From Bombus terrestris (Eukaryota > Arthropoda > Insecta > Hymenoptera > Apidae): a DNA stretch of 64,000 nucleotides. A model generated the notes under the pieces. It was not told the origin of the DNA. It saw only the letters and a list, made by a program, of their open reading frames with translations, and searched no databases. The stretch lies in contig NC_063275.1 in assembly GCF_910591885.1 (NCBI RefSeq), positions 3,646,501 through 3,710,500 of the forward strand, given 5' to 3'. Both the position numbers and the translations under genes were made by a program. Below, in pieces: positions 1 to 12,297 of the stretch; the first letter of the stretch is position 1, and each line of letters begins with the position of its first letter.

Positions 1-3000
1 CTTTTGCATGAACTTCGATCATTTCATGTTAATACTCAAAAGATGAGGATTCGAAATTATTTTATATTTTCTCTAGAAAATAAAAAATTTGGTAAAAGAA
101 ACATATTAATGGACTGGCTATTACATTAAAGTTAACACACCCTACATTCACATACGCGCACTCTTTAACCTTAGATCCTTGAAACTCATTTAATTTTCAT
201 TCTTATTACCAACACTCATTCATCCAGTACAAAATGCATAAGCATGTTATCGTCTGAAAAATTCCAGATTCCACGACGCATTGCGATAAAGGACCGACGA
301 TGGAGCATTCGCCGTCGGCATTCACCAACCATACTGTTTACCTGAATGAAAGAACGTTCAGGGGAGGAGGAGGAAGTATTTTCAAGAATCGCCAGTGTGT
401 ATCGCGTTGTGGTTGGGCAGAGGTGTGCGGGCAGGTGTCTCGACCGAGGCGCCGGAAGGTCGTAAACCGTTTCGGATCACGAGGTCTCTACCGAGCCTCT
501 CGGTACCGAGCGGCTGGACATTATTTACACCTCGTGGCGCGCTGTAAAATCGCGTATACACTCGTGTTCCCTCATGCTGTCCACGCCTGAACGCAGGTTC
601 ATTTAAATTGCATTGCAGTCGCAGGACGACCGTTTCGATTCTCTCTCTTTCTTTCTCTCTCTTTTCCTTCTTTTTCTCTATCAGTTTACATATAGTAGAG
701 GTTCTTATGAAAGCTTTTTCTGGATTATGCTAATGAAATGAAATCTCAGAGCCCTCTCATAGTCTGTAGATAAGACTTAAAAGAAGGAAATGTATTAAAA
801 ATATACAATATATCAAATACAAAAAAGTTCTACTATGTATACTTCACATTAACACATTCGGTTCTACTAAAATGCAATTATCCAACCTACATTGTTTATT
901 GGCCGATGTTATCTTTTGTTTAAACAATAATACTTATCTCAACGCATTATCCGTTAGTTTACTTATCTTCCTTAAGGTACTCTATTAAAAACTGAAATAC
1001 GTATAACCATTCAACGGCATTACTTGCTGAATACTGAATCAACAAAGAACACCCATCGTAACATTGAACGTACTAAACGTGCTTTCGCACTCGACATCCG
1101 GATTATCTTCACTCCATAGCTACCCAAAAGCAACAGTCAAAAGTTCGATCCAGGTAAAACTGCCGTCGTTTACTTTCTTACATTACCTTAGTAATGGTAA
1201 CTTTATTCATCGAACCTACGGGGCCCGCAGTTCAGTTTTTCGTAGAAGCGACTATTGTCTCGGAGATTAATGGTGCTGCGCGAAACCGTTCGTCCTGCAG
1301 ACGTACAGACCCGAAAGATTTCGCTCCTTTTGTACCCTTCTCTGCCCCGTTTCCTACACGATGACTACAATCGTAGGGTGACCGGCTTCGTTTCGATTCC
1401 CATTCAAAAAATGGCCTCCTCGAAGCTTCGTTTCGAGGGTTGAATCCTGGCTCTGGTCTCTACCCGCTTCCTTCGGCCTTTTCACGCGCGTGCCCGTTTC
1501 TCGCCGGACTCGTTAATTGTCGGACGAAATTAATCACCCGATACGCCGGTTCGCCTTTTGTATACGGCGAGCTCGCGATTCGCTCGATTTAACGCGTTCC
1601 ATTATACGGTCTCTTGGATGGAAGAGAATTGATGCGAGATGAAGATAGAAGCGGTGAAAAGGAAATTATGGCGCGTCGTGGGATCTAAATGACGCTGGTG
1701 ATGTTTTGTTGCTAGGTCCTCCTGCAGATGGTGCTTGCTACTTTGGGGTAAGTGTAAATGAACGAAACTGTTACTGGAATAGACGCGGTGAAATTGTATT
1801 ACTAAACTATGGATGTTTATGCATTTATGGGAAATTTAAAGATGCTAAAATGCACAAGATGCGTACATAACGCGTAAGACTAAATATCCGAAATATAATA
1901 ATCGTTATATAAGAGTCAATTTAAGTTTCATTTCTTTCATTCTCTTAACAAAAATATGAATCTGTATAAACATCCGCAGTCTAGTTATTATTGTTTGTTT
2001 GAAACACATTGTTATGCATGTTCATATAGGCTTGAAAATTTCTAATAAAATTTTGACAGTTTTATGAGTTTGATGAATGCAATAGAACTTCGTTTACATG
2101 GAAGTCCATTTACTTGAACGAAATTTTAGTTACTGTCTGATTTCAATGTCGTTCATTTTGTCGTGCGTCAATTAAAATTTATATTTTTGAAAAGAGGTCG
2201 CGGACGAGATCGAGAAGAGAATTTCGAGAAAAAGGCGGCACTTAGACGCAGAGGAGCGCGCGTCGACAGGCGAATATTGCTAAACCGACGTTTATTATAG
2301 TCCGTAGACGACGTGCACGATCAATTCGCCATATCTCGGCCGCTTGATCTACGATCTGCGACAGCGATGCACGAAATCGTGTATGTTGCTGTTGGCTCGG
2401 ATTCAGATAAATATTTATGGTCGATGAAATAATTTTACTAGCGCTATTTTTTCTCCTGTGGAAGATCTTTCAGATATAGTGGAATCTTCATACTACAGCT
2501 CTTATATCTAAACTGAACTACTAAATATCAATGGCAATTTATGAAATCATCTATAACACTAAGTTGTTTTATAAAATTTAAACCAAAGATAAAAATGTTT
2601 TCTAAGATATATGATCTTAAATTGAAGCATCAAACTTTAATAGCAATTACTGCAACTACGTCTATATCCTATGTTTTTTACCAAGATTAAACAAAGATTA
2701 GGGCATAGGAGCATTTAAGCTATAGTCAGGTTTCAAATTAAAGGATTAATTAACAGTGGCAATTGATGTAATTACAGCTGGAATTATAGATAGCATCTTA
2801 CATTTTCTCTATTGATTAATTAAGAGCATAGTAGTCTCTAAGGTATTGTTATATCTTAGTTTAAAGCTCTAAGTAATGTAGAATTTAAACCAAAAGTAAA
2901 ATATGGTGGTCTATAAAATTAAATTACAAATTAGAATCTCAAAGAAATAGAATACAGTAAATATACCAAATAACTAGCAAATATAAAATTATATTCATTT

Positions 3001-3111
3001 TATTATAATTCTATCAAGTATCGAAAAAAGGTCGTGATGTTTATTCGTTAATAATAACAAGAAATCGAATTTCGTGCAGTAATTGGTAAATGTAATGTAT
3101 GAAATTGGTTT
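1..3111. other. Intergenic DNA with CpG-rich blocks
   Basis: No gene recognised. Most of the stretch is AT-rich. Three denser CpG-rich blocks stand out at about 290-600, 1440-1640 and 2195-2400; such blocks are often conserved non-coding DNA in bees, but that is an inference. The open frames at 300-590 and 1064-1443 have no recognisable motif and no splice context. The 300-590 frame has an ATG but reads as a CpG-block chance frame rich in arginine. Confidence 0.5.
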
Positions 3112-3239
3112 CAGTGGAAAGTTTAATCTTCGTGGTTGGTATACATGCTTCGCTGTTTTCAATTGTTTTGACATATAGCTGTCGCGTGGCAGTAAATATA
3201 GACAGCTAGAAGTTAGAAATTCGTTCCTTCTTCTTTTAC

Positions 3240-3458
3240 GTGTTTAGATTTGGTTATACAGCAGCAAATGTAACAAGATGCATTTGTAGTGTACGTGGGG
3301 AAGGTGCTGTTAGCGAGAAGACAGCACAAAAATGGTTTAAACGGCTCAAAGAAGGAAATGTATCGTTAGATGACGAGCCAAGTTCACAAAGTCCATTTGT
3401 CATCGAAAATGAGAAATTGAATGAGTATATGCGTTCAAACTTACGAAACAGATGTTGA
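3240..3458 (+). pseudogene. Mariner transposase N-terminal fragment (left arm)
   Basis: The frame encodes about 72 residues related to the DNA-binding N-terminus of mariner transposases, including GEGAVSEKTAQKWFKRLKEG and the acidic linker LDDEPSS. There is no ATG in the expected place: the leader equivalent to the right arm's start codon has diverged, and the first residue of the frame is a non-ATG codon. The catalytic domain is absent. The frame stops where the inverted right arm begins. It is a relic, not a working gene. Confidence 0.75.
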
Positions 3459-3574
3459 GATGCAACAGCACCTTGTCTACATACATTATAAATGCGTCTT
3501 GCTACATTTGCTGCTCTATATCCAAGTTTAAACTTATAAAAGAAAGAGGAATTTTTTAACTTGTCACGAACCAT
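3454..3574 (-). pseudogene. Mariner transposase N-terminal fragment (right arm, inverted)
   Basis: Reading leftward from the ATG at 3574 gives a charged start followed by KLGYRAANVARRIYNV and GAVASQH, colinear with the left-arm fragment FGYTAANVTRCICSV and GEGAVSEK. It covers only about 40 residues of the helix-turn-helix region and then runs into the opposing copy. The open frame continues beyond this point only by reading the left arm antisense. It is an inverted partner copy, not a gene. Confidence 0.7.
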
Positions 3575-5282
3575 GTTTACTTCCACGTGATCAACGAAAT
3601 GACGAAACAATTGAAAACAGCAAAGCATGTATACCAACTGCTGAGATTAAACTTTCCACTGGGACTAATTTTACGTATTAAATTTACCCATTATTTTTTA
3701 TTATTATTAATTATAAGTAAACTATTATCCTTAATTGATGTTATAGGCATTCCTCTTCTCAGGAGTCTTTTTCCCCAGAGAATATATATAAACTTTGATA
3801 TTTGATCATCGTTGAGACTTTACTATGTCATTGAAACTACTTATGTATATCCAAACTTGGTCCAAACCATAACCTATAAAACATAGAAATTACTATTTAT
3901 CAGCCATATAAATCTCCAATTCCAAATAACTTTCCACTAAAAATATGCTTTAAACATCATGTAAAATACTTTCCTAACTATTAATTCTTGTATTTTACAA
4001 TAGTAAATGAAATATAATTGAAATAGTAGTAGTGCTCTATTTGTTCAGTAGTATAACAGTATCCTTGGTCTGACCGGTTCATTTTGTTTTCTCCCATTCG
4101 TGCGTACCGCTTTTCATAGTGTTTGGAATTTTCAAAGACTCATAACATCGCTTGAAAATGCATAAAGCATACTTCTTATGAAATTACATTGGCGGATAGG
4201 TTGGAAAGGAGGAACAAGCAACAGGCTTTGGAATTGATCGCTTTCGTAACGTAGCTAATCTCACAGAAACATTTTATTCGATGTATAAACGTGCATTGCT
4301 TCACGTGTACATAGAGTTCATTGAATCTAAATGGTGTTTTATACTTCTCAGTCAGTGTCCAATAAAATATCGATGGTGTAGTCGATCTGGCTCGCCTACT
4401 GAGTCTTCGGCAAAGGCGCAAGAGTATTAATGTCACATTAATTTCGCCTCATCCATTTTGTAAAGACTCCTTATTGATGTCGTGAAACTTTGTCTATTAA
4501 TATTATGCTCCCTTTTGGATATTTACTTTAATATTGAATATTTAAAGCTTTCTCTTTCAACACACCCTCTTAAACAATTCCAAAATTTTGTAAAAATAAT
4601 TCTTTCCATTTGTTTCAACCTTCTTATGACACTCTTCAAAAATGGAAAGTAACTGCGAAGTCCAGTAGTATAGTTACAAATATAATCCATAAAAATACTT
4701 CTATGATTCATAATTCTATAACCTATAAAATCTACAAAAAATCTATCAAAATTAATTTGTTTATCATACGCACAAACATTTTTGCTTTCAAAGATGTGCA
4801 TTGATATAACCTATTCACAATAGAAAAAGATAAGCCATAACAGTGGCAAAAGAGGAAAGGATCAAATAGTACTCAGAGTGAATGTTGTTACCAGTCGAAA
4901 AGAGGGATCTACATTTGGCGTGCGCCGACAATACATACCTCGCTCCCCACATTCCACGACGAGTTGACAATGAGCATTGTGTGTCTCCAGCGCGTTATAG
5001 GTGAGCGCCGGCGGGACTTAACCTTATTTCTCGGTCCTCCTCTGTACCCGGCTACGAAAAGGGATATCATTGTTAGAACAGACAGCAGAAGGGTCTACGA
5101 ACTACGAAGCGTCACATCCGTTCATCGAGCGTTGAATAGAAATACTCTTCTCTCTTATACGTTCATTCCTTTTTCTTGTTCTCGTTGCATCTTGTGGCTC
5201 TTCTCGTGGGCCGCCCGAAGCCGCCAAGGAATCTATTAAATTTGTCATAGCCGTATGCTGTGAATAGTTGTCGGTCAGATGA

Positions 5283-5570
5283 ACCTTTTACACCTATCAA
5301 TTTTTCTCTTTCTTCCATCTTTTTTCTATCTCGTTTTCTGTTTCTTTTCTCTTCCCATCTTCATCATTTTCGTCTGTTCTTTTTCTCCGTCGTTGTTCAT
5401 CTTCTTTCCACACTCCGTCAATTTTGTACCTGTGAATTTTATCATTTTTTTATCATCTTCTTCAGTTTGATCTCATTTATCATCCTCTCATCTTTTTTCT
5501 TTTTCTTTATCATTTTATCTCTGTATCTCTTTCTCATCATTTTTTTTTATCTCTTCTATCTTTATTACGC
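5283..5570 (+). repeat. Pyrimidine-rich (CTTT/TCAT) low-complexity tract
   Basis: About 290 bp on the + strand are almost entirely T and C with scattered CATC and ATC units. The open frames here (5260-5685, 5279-5470) are made of F, L, S and I codons that simply follow this composition, so they are not genes. Confidence 0.7.
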
Positions 5571-8500
5571 GTTTTTGTCTTGTACCGTCTCCATATTTAT
5601 CCGTTTTATCAACCCTATGATTACTTTTCCTATAATACCGGTCCACTTGTCTTTTTTAATTGCTCCTTCATATTCTAACTTCTAAAAATTTGACGAATCC
5701 AGAATTCGATTAAAAACGCCGCAAAGGAATCTTCGATGATTCCACGAAGTAATTGAACTTCTTCTTGTTTCATTCGGCGTGTGGTCCCGCGCAAATGATC
5801 CTCTCTCGAACGCCACCGTGGGCGATACGCTTCAGCCGGCCACGATAGGGCATTGAAATAAATCATTTCGTGTCCTTTTGTGCGCCACTGGCACTCCAGC
5901 ATCGAATGTCTTTTCTCCTCGCTATCTGTGGTTTTGATCTTCGACTGCACCTCGATCGGAATTTCAATTCACACTATTTTTATTCCATCGTACAGTTAAA
6001 TTTCTCCGCTGATACTGGCAAAAATTGTCTTCGTATCTTTCTTGTTGTCTTTCGATTTTAAAATGAACAATCTTTACGGTAAATCATGAATGAAACAGTA
6101 GAGATAGAAAATAGTAATAAAAGTTTTCATAGGTTAGGTTAAATGTTGCACTTTTTGGTTTTAATGCAGGCATCAGTGTATTAGATTAGATGTAAAGATG
6201 ACGAATATAAATCTTTATAGTATTAGTTGCACCTTACGGCTTTATTTCGAGGATCGTATCAGGGTCGAAGTCAATGTGTCTATTTAACGAAGTGGCTACC
6301 GAAAAACATTCAAGATATGATGGAGAGCTACAAAATTAATTCGTATGCGTGTATGATGTAATCAGCTCGAGTATTCTTGTTGACAATGACACGATTCTTC
6401 GTGAATCATCTTCGATAATTATTTGCAAAATAGGAAATTCTTTGCCAGTTTTACAATCCTTCCTTGTATCACATAATAATTTTTTTTAAACATCCTTTTT
6501 TATACGTATCTTTGAAAATGTGAAGATTTTCAATTTTTCTATGTTCCATATTTCAATTTTTCTATTGTTTCTATTTTTTTATGTTTTTTGTTTCTGTAAT
6601 ACAAATAAAGAAATTAGAAAATGAAGAAATTACGAAATAAAGGCGACCCGTATGAATCGCAAGCTTTTCCTTAATCATCTCATGGTCCGAAGTCAAGTGT
6701 CAACCAATCAGACGTAAGAGATGCAAGCGCGCGAGGGATTACGTTCGATTCGGTGCGCATCAGCGGCGCGCACGAAACGTGTCAGAGACGCGTAAACGTC
6801 GTCGCGGGGAAGAATCACTGCGCGGTTTATCGTCGGATTAGATGTTTTATTGCCGGAGCTTGGTTCCGAGGCGGTCCACGAAAAACGACAAGAAAAATAA
6901 TAATAAAAACATCATGCGTCTCCGTGTCCTCCGTTTCACGCATTAAGAGGAACAAGGATAGAAGGAGAAAAATAGTACAGGGGAGAGAAAGAAAGAAACC
7001 GCTCTCCGGCGGTCTGTCCGCGAACAAAATCTGCCGTAAAATTCGTTTCGTGGCGGAAGATATTTTTCCTGGAAATGAATTCACCGAGCGTCGTCCACGA
7101 CGAATGTGCATCCGGCTTAATGCCCTGCTGCAGAACGAAGAATGCCGCAGGTATCTCACGTGGAATCTGCGAAAGCGTCGTCCCCTCTCGCCTTCGAACG
7201 CGAGACGACGCAGCCTCGGCCTCTCTTCGCCATTTTTCTTTTCTCACCTTAAGGCCTCACACGCTCACGCTTCTCTCGCCGGTTCCCCCTACCACTCCCA
7301 TTGCGCGCCCCACCTCCCCACCACACCCCCTTCGCGTTCCGTCGTCACCGCAGCCCCCTCTCTATCTTTGTCGTTCCCACCACTTTTCCCCATCGCTCGA
7401 TCCCTCTCCCTCTTACAAGTCGTTCTCTTCTCTAGTCGACCGTGCATGGGCAAAAAGTATAACGGCGCGACGATGAGACGGCCGCGCCACGATGTCGACA
7501 GACTGTCCTGCGAATTTTTACAAGCCGCTTAGCAATTAGTCACCCCGTCTTAGGGACTATTTCGTAACGAGTTTGCCGCTGCTGGTCCCGTCGGTGGAAC
7601 ACAAGACCCGGCGAGGTGGAGAATACAACACTCCTCCGTGAATCCTTTCTTCTCCTTCCTCTTTCTCTACCCTTCGTTTCTTTTTTCTCCTTTCGTTCTC
7701 TCCGTTCTTGCCGGTGGTTTCGAATCTGTATCCGGTCGATCTTTGGTGTTCGAACTGCCGAATAAAGGACGAAAAAGAAACCGTATTCCTTTCGAGAACA
7801 CCCTTCGCCATTCTATTTTTAGATTTCGAGCGAGATTCGGGGGAGCAACATATCGAATCGTGGTATGCCCCGTATTATAATTTTTGGGAAGGAGAACGTA
7901 AGACGTACCCGCAAGGGATGACACTGAAATAAATCGCGAACTATACTTTGCTGATTGATACGTAAGATTCGTAGATATAGATTATGTGTAACTAGCAGTT
8001 TTTTTACGTATGCGACGGGTGTACGTGCGGATTTGCATCGTACGCGCGTCGAACGCATTTAACGTCTACGTCATTTCAACGCGTGTCATGAATCAACGAG
8101 AACCGAATGGAAACCACCACGATCGCGCCTCCATTCACGACATTACGCTCAGCTCATTGATGTATTCCCATGGATACTTATCTCTTTATCTGGGAATTCC
8201 TCTTTGTTGCTGAACACTTTCGCAAAATAATCACGACATTCTGTGCCCTCTGTTTTCATCGCGCTAGATCATTGCTGCAAAAAAAAAACTGCACAGAATT
8301 AAGTCGTAATGTGCCATTTTTTTACGGAGCCTCGCACGTCAAATCCGTGTCCAGGTCTGCCGTTGTTGGTGCATAAAATAGTCATCAGTATGTATTAAGA
8401 ACGAACGTAAATCAAAGGTCGTGTAGCTGATTCAGCTAGCATGAGAAAAAATCTGTGAACTAAAACGACAGTTCTTTTACTTTATTTAAAAAATTGTCTA

Positions 8501-8774
8501 TTTTTATAACTCCATTTCTTTAAACATATTTCATTAAAATATAGATGTGCTTCAACATCATTGGACATGCTGCTCTCTAGATTGTTTTCTAGATTAAATC
8601 GATCATAAATTTAATAAATTATAAGTTGGAGAGACAATGCATGCATGCGTTTATTTACACTCATTCTAAAAGTGTTATCTTTCGCGTTGTTCTCTGCCAA
8701 ATAGTAACCACATTCGGAATTGTTTAACCTTCGCGAGATATTTTTTTTCGTACTCACAGGAGGATTTAGGTTTG

Positions 8775-8784
8775 GGGAAAACCC
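8775..8784. promoter_or_regulatory. Dorsal/kB-like palindromic site upstream of sog
   Basis: The sequence GGGAAAACCC fits the Dorsal consensus GGG-W4-CCM and is close to sites known from Drosophila Dorsal targets. It lies 3.5 kb upstream of the sog start codon. GGGAATTCC at 8192-8200 is a second kB-like site. Single short matches occur by chance, so binding is unproven. Confidence 0.3.
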
Positions 8785-9284
8785 AATTAGGTATTACCTT
8801 GTGTACAATACAATTGTATACCACTTCTACGAGTGGTACTTACATGTAGGTAGAATAAAATCTACCCTAACCTCTTTGATATTAGTCAATATACAAATAG
8901 TATAGGTGGAAACATTTCAAATATAATTATGAAAACGTAAAAAGTGTGGATGAACAACGAAACGGTAAGAAGTTACGTTTCATACTTGCCACTCTCTGAT
9001 ACTGGTGTATACCCGCCGCGTTCAGTGGTGCACACTGGTTCTGTGGTGGTGGTGCCGGGAGCCTGGCGCGATGGTGGTGGAAATCGCGATAGTGGTGGTG
9101 GCACTGTGGTAGGGGAAGCACCCACACGCGCGGCGTACTCTCGCACACCTTTTGGACAGAGCATAGTCATTCGCGACACCCACCGCGATCGAGGTATCAC
9201 ACGAGCGGACGACACGAGTTCTTTCCGTTTAACCCCTGTTCTTCTCTTTCTCTTTTTCTCTCCCTCTCTTTGCCGTTTCTTTCC

Positions 9285-9500
9285 ACGTGTATATATGTAC
9301 GTGTACATATATACACCTATGCACCTCTCGAGCGGCGACACTCTGGCGAAAAGAAACTAACCGTGGCCACGCGAACACTTTGTATCCTCTATGTATACGA
9401 AATCTGTGTATATATGTGTGTGTATGTATATATATATATATATACATATACATACATGCATACATACATATATATAGGGATATATAAAGAAAATATATGT
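9285..9500 (+). repeat. TA/CA/GTA microsatellite tract
   Basis: Runs of ATATAT, GTATGTATAT, CATACATAC and TGTGTGTATG make up most of this stretch, densest at 9411-9479. The several open frames rich in I, Y and H across it are products of the repeat. Confidence 0.8.
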
Positions 9501-9612
9501 AAGCGCACGCGCGCACACTTGCACAATATACGGTACATCGAGCACGTAAACGCGTACGCACACACGTAGATGCGAGCACGGGTCCCGGTGCGGCAGCGTG
9601 GTCGGCTATCCC

Positions 9613-9650
9613 CATAAAAGCGACGGACTCGACCGGCCTGCGGACAGTTG
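9613..9650 (+). promoter_or_regulatory. Candidate TATA plus initiator core promoter
   Basis: CATAAAAG at 9613-9620 sits about 33 bp before an initiator-like ACAGTTG, with A at 9646. The spacing suits a TATA-type insect promoter. It lies 2.65 kb upstream of the sog start codon. It could drive sog, giving a very long or spliced leader, or another transcript. No transcript data are available, so this is a guess from motifs. Confidence 0.3.
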
Positions 9651-10586
9651 TCATCGTTGGCTACATCGGCGCAACGTGTCTCTTTGCGCTCTAATCGTGT
9701 TTCGACTGTTTATCGAAATATATCTCGGGGTGGTAACCTCTTCGACACAAACGAGACGAGAGTTCCGTATACGCTTTTCATCACAGGATATCATCCCTTA
9801 ATTCACGCGCGAACCCTCGCGGCGAGCCCGTGCACTATTGAAAAGGGACATGAAATGTACGCGTTTCGCGACAACAGATAGCAATCGAAGACAAATAGTG
9901 AACAAAAGAATGCGAGTGCGAGCGAATGATTGTTCGGAGAATTGTATTATGGTCGCGTGATCGAACGACTGATTGATCGAAGACGACTGAGAAAAAAGAC
10001 GTCGATAAGATCGACTGTTCGTCACTCGTTTATAGATAACGCGAACGATATCTCGGAACGATCGTTGCCGAAATCTGACGCACTTATATATACCCGTTGA
10101 CTTGATCTGTTTCACGAGAATCTAAATTAAGAAATAGCGTGAATTAGATTGATATTTCTACTTTCTTTCGTTGGTGGTCACGGTATACTACACGTGGTTG
10201 AAAACTATTATAAGAGAAGAAGATACGAGCCGGTAATACCGAGTGCAAGCGCCAGACAGAGCGACGCTTCCGCGGGCAAAGCCGTGTCCTGTCTCGTCTT
10301 TCGTGTGTATAGGACAACCTACACGGTCACGCGCGCGCACGCTCGAGAGTGTAATAGAGACACGTATATAAGTACGTGGAGTGGCACACGTACCGGTAGA
10401 CGAGGCGCGCGTGCACACGCGTGTACGAAAGCGAAAAAGCGATTCGTCGTGGCGCAAGCGCGAAAGCAGAAGCTTTTTCGAGCGAGCCAGCCGGAGGAGA
10501 GAGAGACGGTGGTGCCGATGATCAGATACATCGGATTCAGTGGCGGCACGGGCGTAGAGAGCAAGTCGAGTAACAGCTTCCCACCA

Positions 10587-10645
10587 GTCAGTCACTCACG
10601 ATCGACTAGTCAGTCACGGCAGTCACGCGCCGACCGTGTCAGACG
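10587..10645 (+). promoter_or_regulatory. Candidate initiator cluster upstream of sog
   Basis: Two initiator-like TCAGTC motifs (near 10588 and 10610) are followed by AGACG at 10641-10645, about 30 bp after the second. This is near but not exactly at the usual position of a downstream promoter element. There is no TATA box at the right distance. It is an alternative start region to those at 9613 and 11324. Confidence 0.2.
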
Positions 10646-11323
10646 CACGCTGGTCTGTTGGTTCGCGTGGAAAGAGGCCGGTCAAATAAACCGAGATCTA
10701 AACGGGTGAGAGACAAAAAGGATTCAGTGTCAACGTCGTTGATTGTAAATCGTGCGACCGTAGTCGGACTTGTTACATTCGATATATACGACGGTGGTAT
10801 ACCACTACGCAGCGCAGGCGCGATGCAACGTTTCACGGACCTCGTCGAGATTCGGTGTCGATGATCACTTTCGATTACAGTGTGAACCGGCGAGTCGAAC
10901 CAAGGCAATCGTGTATATTCTAAGCGAATCTTATCGGTGTCAAAGACGATCGAGAACGGTGTTCAGCTCTTCTCTGTTGGTACTTTTTCAAACCGATGAA
11001 TCCAAATTTGTTTTGGAAATCGGTTACCTAGGATAAAGTCGCGGTAATCCCAGAAGGGATAATCGTGTGGAGCCACCGTATCAGATGCGCATACCGGCGT
11101 TGTTGAACCGCGAGGAAAGGGACGACGACAACGCACACGGGGCTCGTAGGTTAAGAGAGTTAGTGAGGTGCGGAGGTGCGTGGAAGAGTGCGCCGGTTAA
11201 AATCGTGACAGAGGGAGGAAGAAGAGAGAGAGAGAAGAAGTGGCAAGCGCACGGTACGACTCGGTCGTCTCGCTCTTTCGTATCCCTCTCGTCTCGAAAC
11301 TCGTCGCTCGTTGTGTACCGCCT

Positions 11324-11360
11324 TATAAAACGCGCGCGCAGTAACACGGAACGCGCGACG
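11324..11360 (+). promoter_or_regulatory. Candidate TATA box of the sog leader
   Basis: TATAAAA at 11324-11330 predicts transcription starting near 11354, which would give an unspliced leader of about 940 nt. This is the TATA-like motif closest to the sog start codon. No strong initiator is seen at 11354. Confidence 0.3.
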
Positions 11361-12297
11361 ACCACGGGAACGGAGAAGAGCGGCGGGGGACAGCCGGAGA
11401 GTTAGAGTCGTACGAACTCTCTGTGCACTCGGTAAAAGAGAGAAATAAATAGCGATAGTGCAAAAAAGAGACGGCCAGACGGTGTTCGAGCTGGCTTAAA
11501 GGAAAGATAGATAAAGAGAGAGAAAGAATAACGAACCTGCGTGTGTACCTTAGCCTATTAAGCCGTCGGATGCGCTCGTTCAACGTGTCTCGAACGGTGC
11601 ACGATACCTCGCCGCGTTATCTGCAGTAAATATTGCGGCTAACACACGGCCTCTCTCTGGGTCTGCCGCTGATTGTTTCTAATCATTATCGCACACGTTC
11701 GCGACCTGTGTACGCGTACTATCGTCGTCGTGGTTCGTCATTGTCGTCGATTCTTCCGTCGTCATAAACGTTGTCGTGGTAACCCGTCGTTGTGTCATTA
11801 TATCGGTATTGTTATTGTTCGCGAACGATACTCTTTGTAATCGTCATCGGTGTGTTGTCGCGTGGACACGTTATATGCGCTCGGAGAGGAGAGAGAAGAA
11901 AAGAAAAGAAAAGAATCGAAGAAGATGATGTGATACAACACACAGTGCCACAGAGAGTGCAGAAAGTTTTGTGCAGTGAACGTTCGTTAATAGACCAGTG
12001 GCCGCGGCTCTGAAGAACAGACAGAGAAAGAGCACACGCGTGCAAGATAGGATAGAACGAGACAAACAACGTGTGAGGAATAGGTATAGTGAAAAAGAGA
12101 TAGAAATAGAAAATACGAGTGAGAGAAACGTATTGGTGGAATAGAGACGAAGGAGAACACGCTATATGCGTTGAAGCACCCGTGTCGAGTGCCAGCGACG
12201 AGACAGTGAATTGGACATACGCGAGAGTGAGCGTGACAGAGAGAAAGAGGAAAAGGATTCTAAAAGACATCACAAGACTTTTTCGATATTATCAAAG
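11360..12297 (+). promoter_or_regulatory. sog: Probable 5' leader (5' UTR) region of sog
   Basis: This stretch directly upstream of the sog start codon is rich in GA and CA with little T, as is common for bee leaders, apart from a GTC-rich patch at about 11720-11800. It contains several upstream ATGs, for example near 11571, 11873, 11923 and 12162, which would make upstream reading frames. The true transcription start and any leader intron cannot be fixed from sequence alone. The long antisense frame at 11812-12273 is composition-driven. Confidence 0.4.

Larger units (their letters stand above)
3112..3661. mobile_element. Fold-back (head-to-head) mariner-type element, non-autonomous
   Basis: Both ends carry the same terminal sequence in opposite orientation: CAGTGGAAAGTTTAATCT at 3112 and its diverged complement ending at 3661. 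The similarity runs inward for roughly 200 bp on each side, through a leader and into a transposase N-terminus. The + strand copy (3240-3458) reads FGYTAANVTRCICSV, GEGAVSEKTAQKWFKRLKEG and LDDEPSSQSP, the helix-turn-helix style N-terminus of mariner/SETMAR-type transposases. The - strand copy starts with an ATG at 3574 and reads KLGYRAANVARRIYNV then GAVASQH before diverging. Neither has the DDD/E catalytic domain, so it cannot encode active transposase. The structure is two 5' ends joined head to head. No clear TA target duplication is seen at the exact borders. Confidence 0.8.
3662..9600. other. Intergenic DNA upstream of sog
   Basis: No gene recognised. It is AT-rich apart from CpG-rich blocks at about 4900-5240, 5690-5960, 6720-7620 and 8940-9240. 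The 259-residue open frame at 6753-7532 is the longest in the window, but it starts on a non-ATG codon, has no domain and lies wholly in a CpG-rich block. The block at 9020-9140 is rich in GGTGG/TGGTGG. Two kB-like palindromes (8192-8200, 8775-8784) are listed separately. Confidence 0.5.

Noticed and set aside
6753..7532. 259-codon open frame, longest in the window
   Set aside because: Starts on a non-ATG codon, lies wholly in a CpG-rich block, is full of R, S and P runs, overlaps other open frames and has no domain.
10149..10709. 186-codon frame upstream of sog
   Set aside because: Non-ATG start and composition-driven in the promoter zone; opposed frames on the other strand are equally long.
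11812..12273. 153-codon frame antisense to the sog leader
   Set aside because: Its F, L, S and C-rich sequence mirrors the GA-rich leader on the other strand; no motif.
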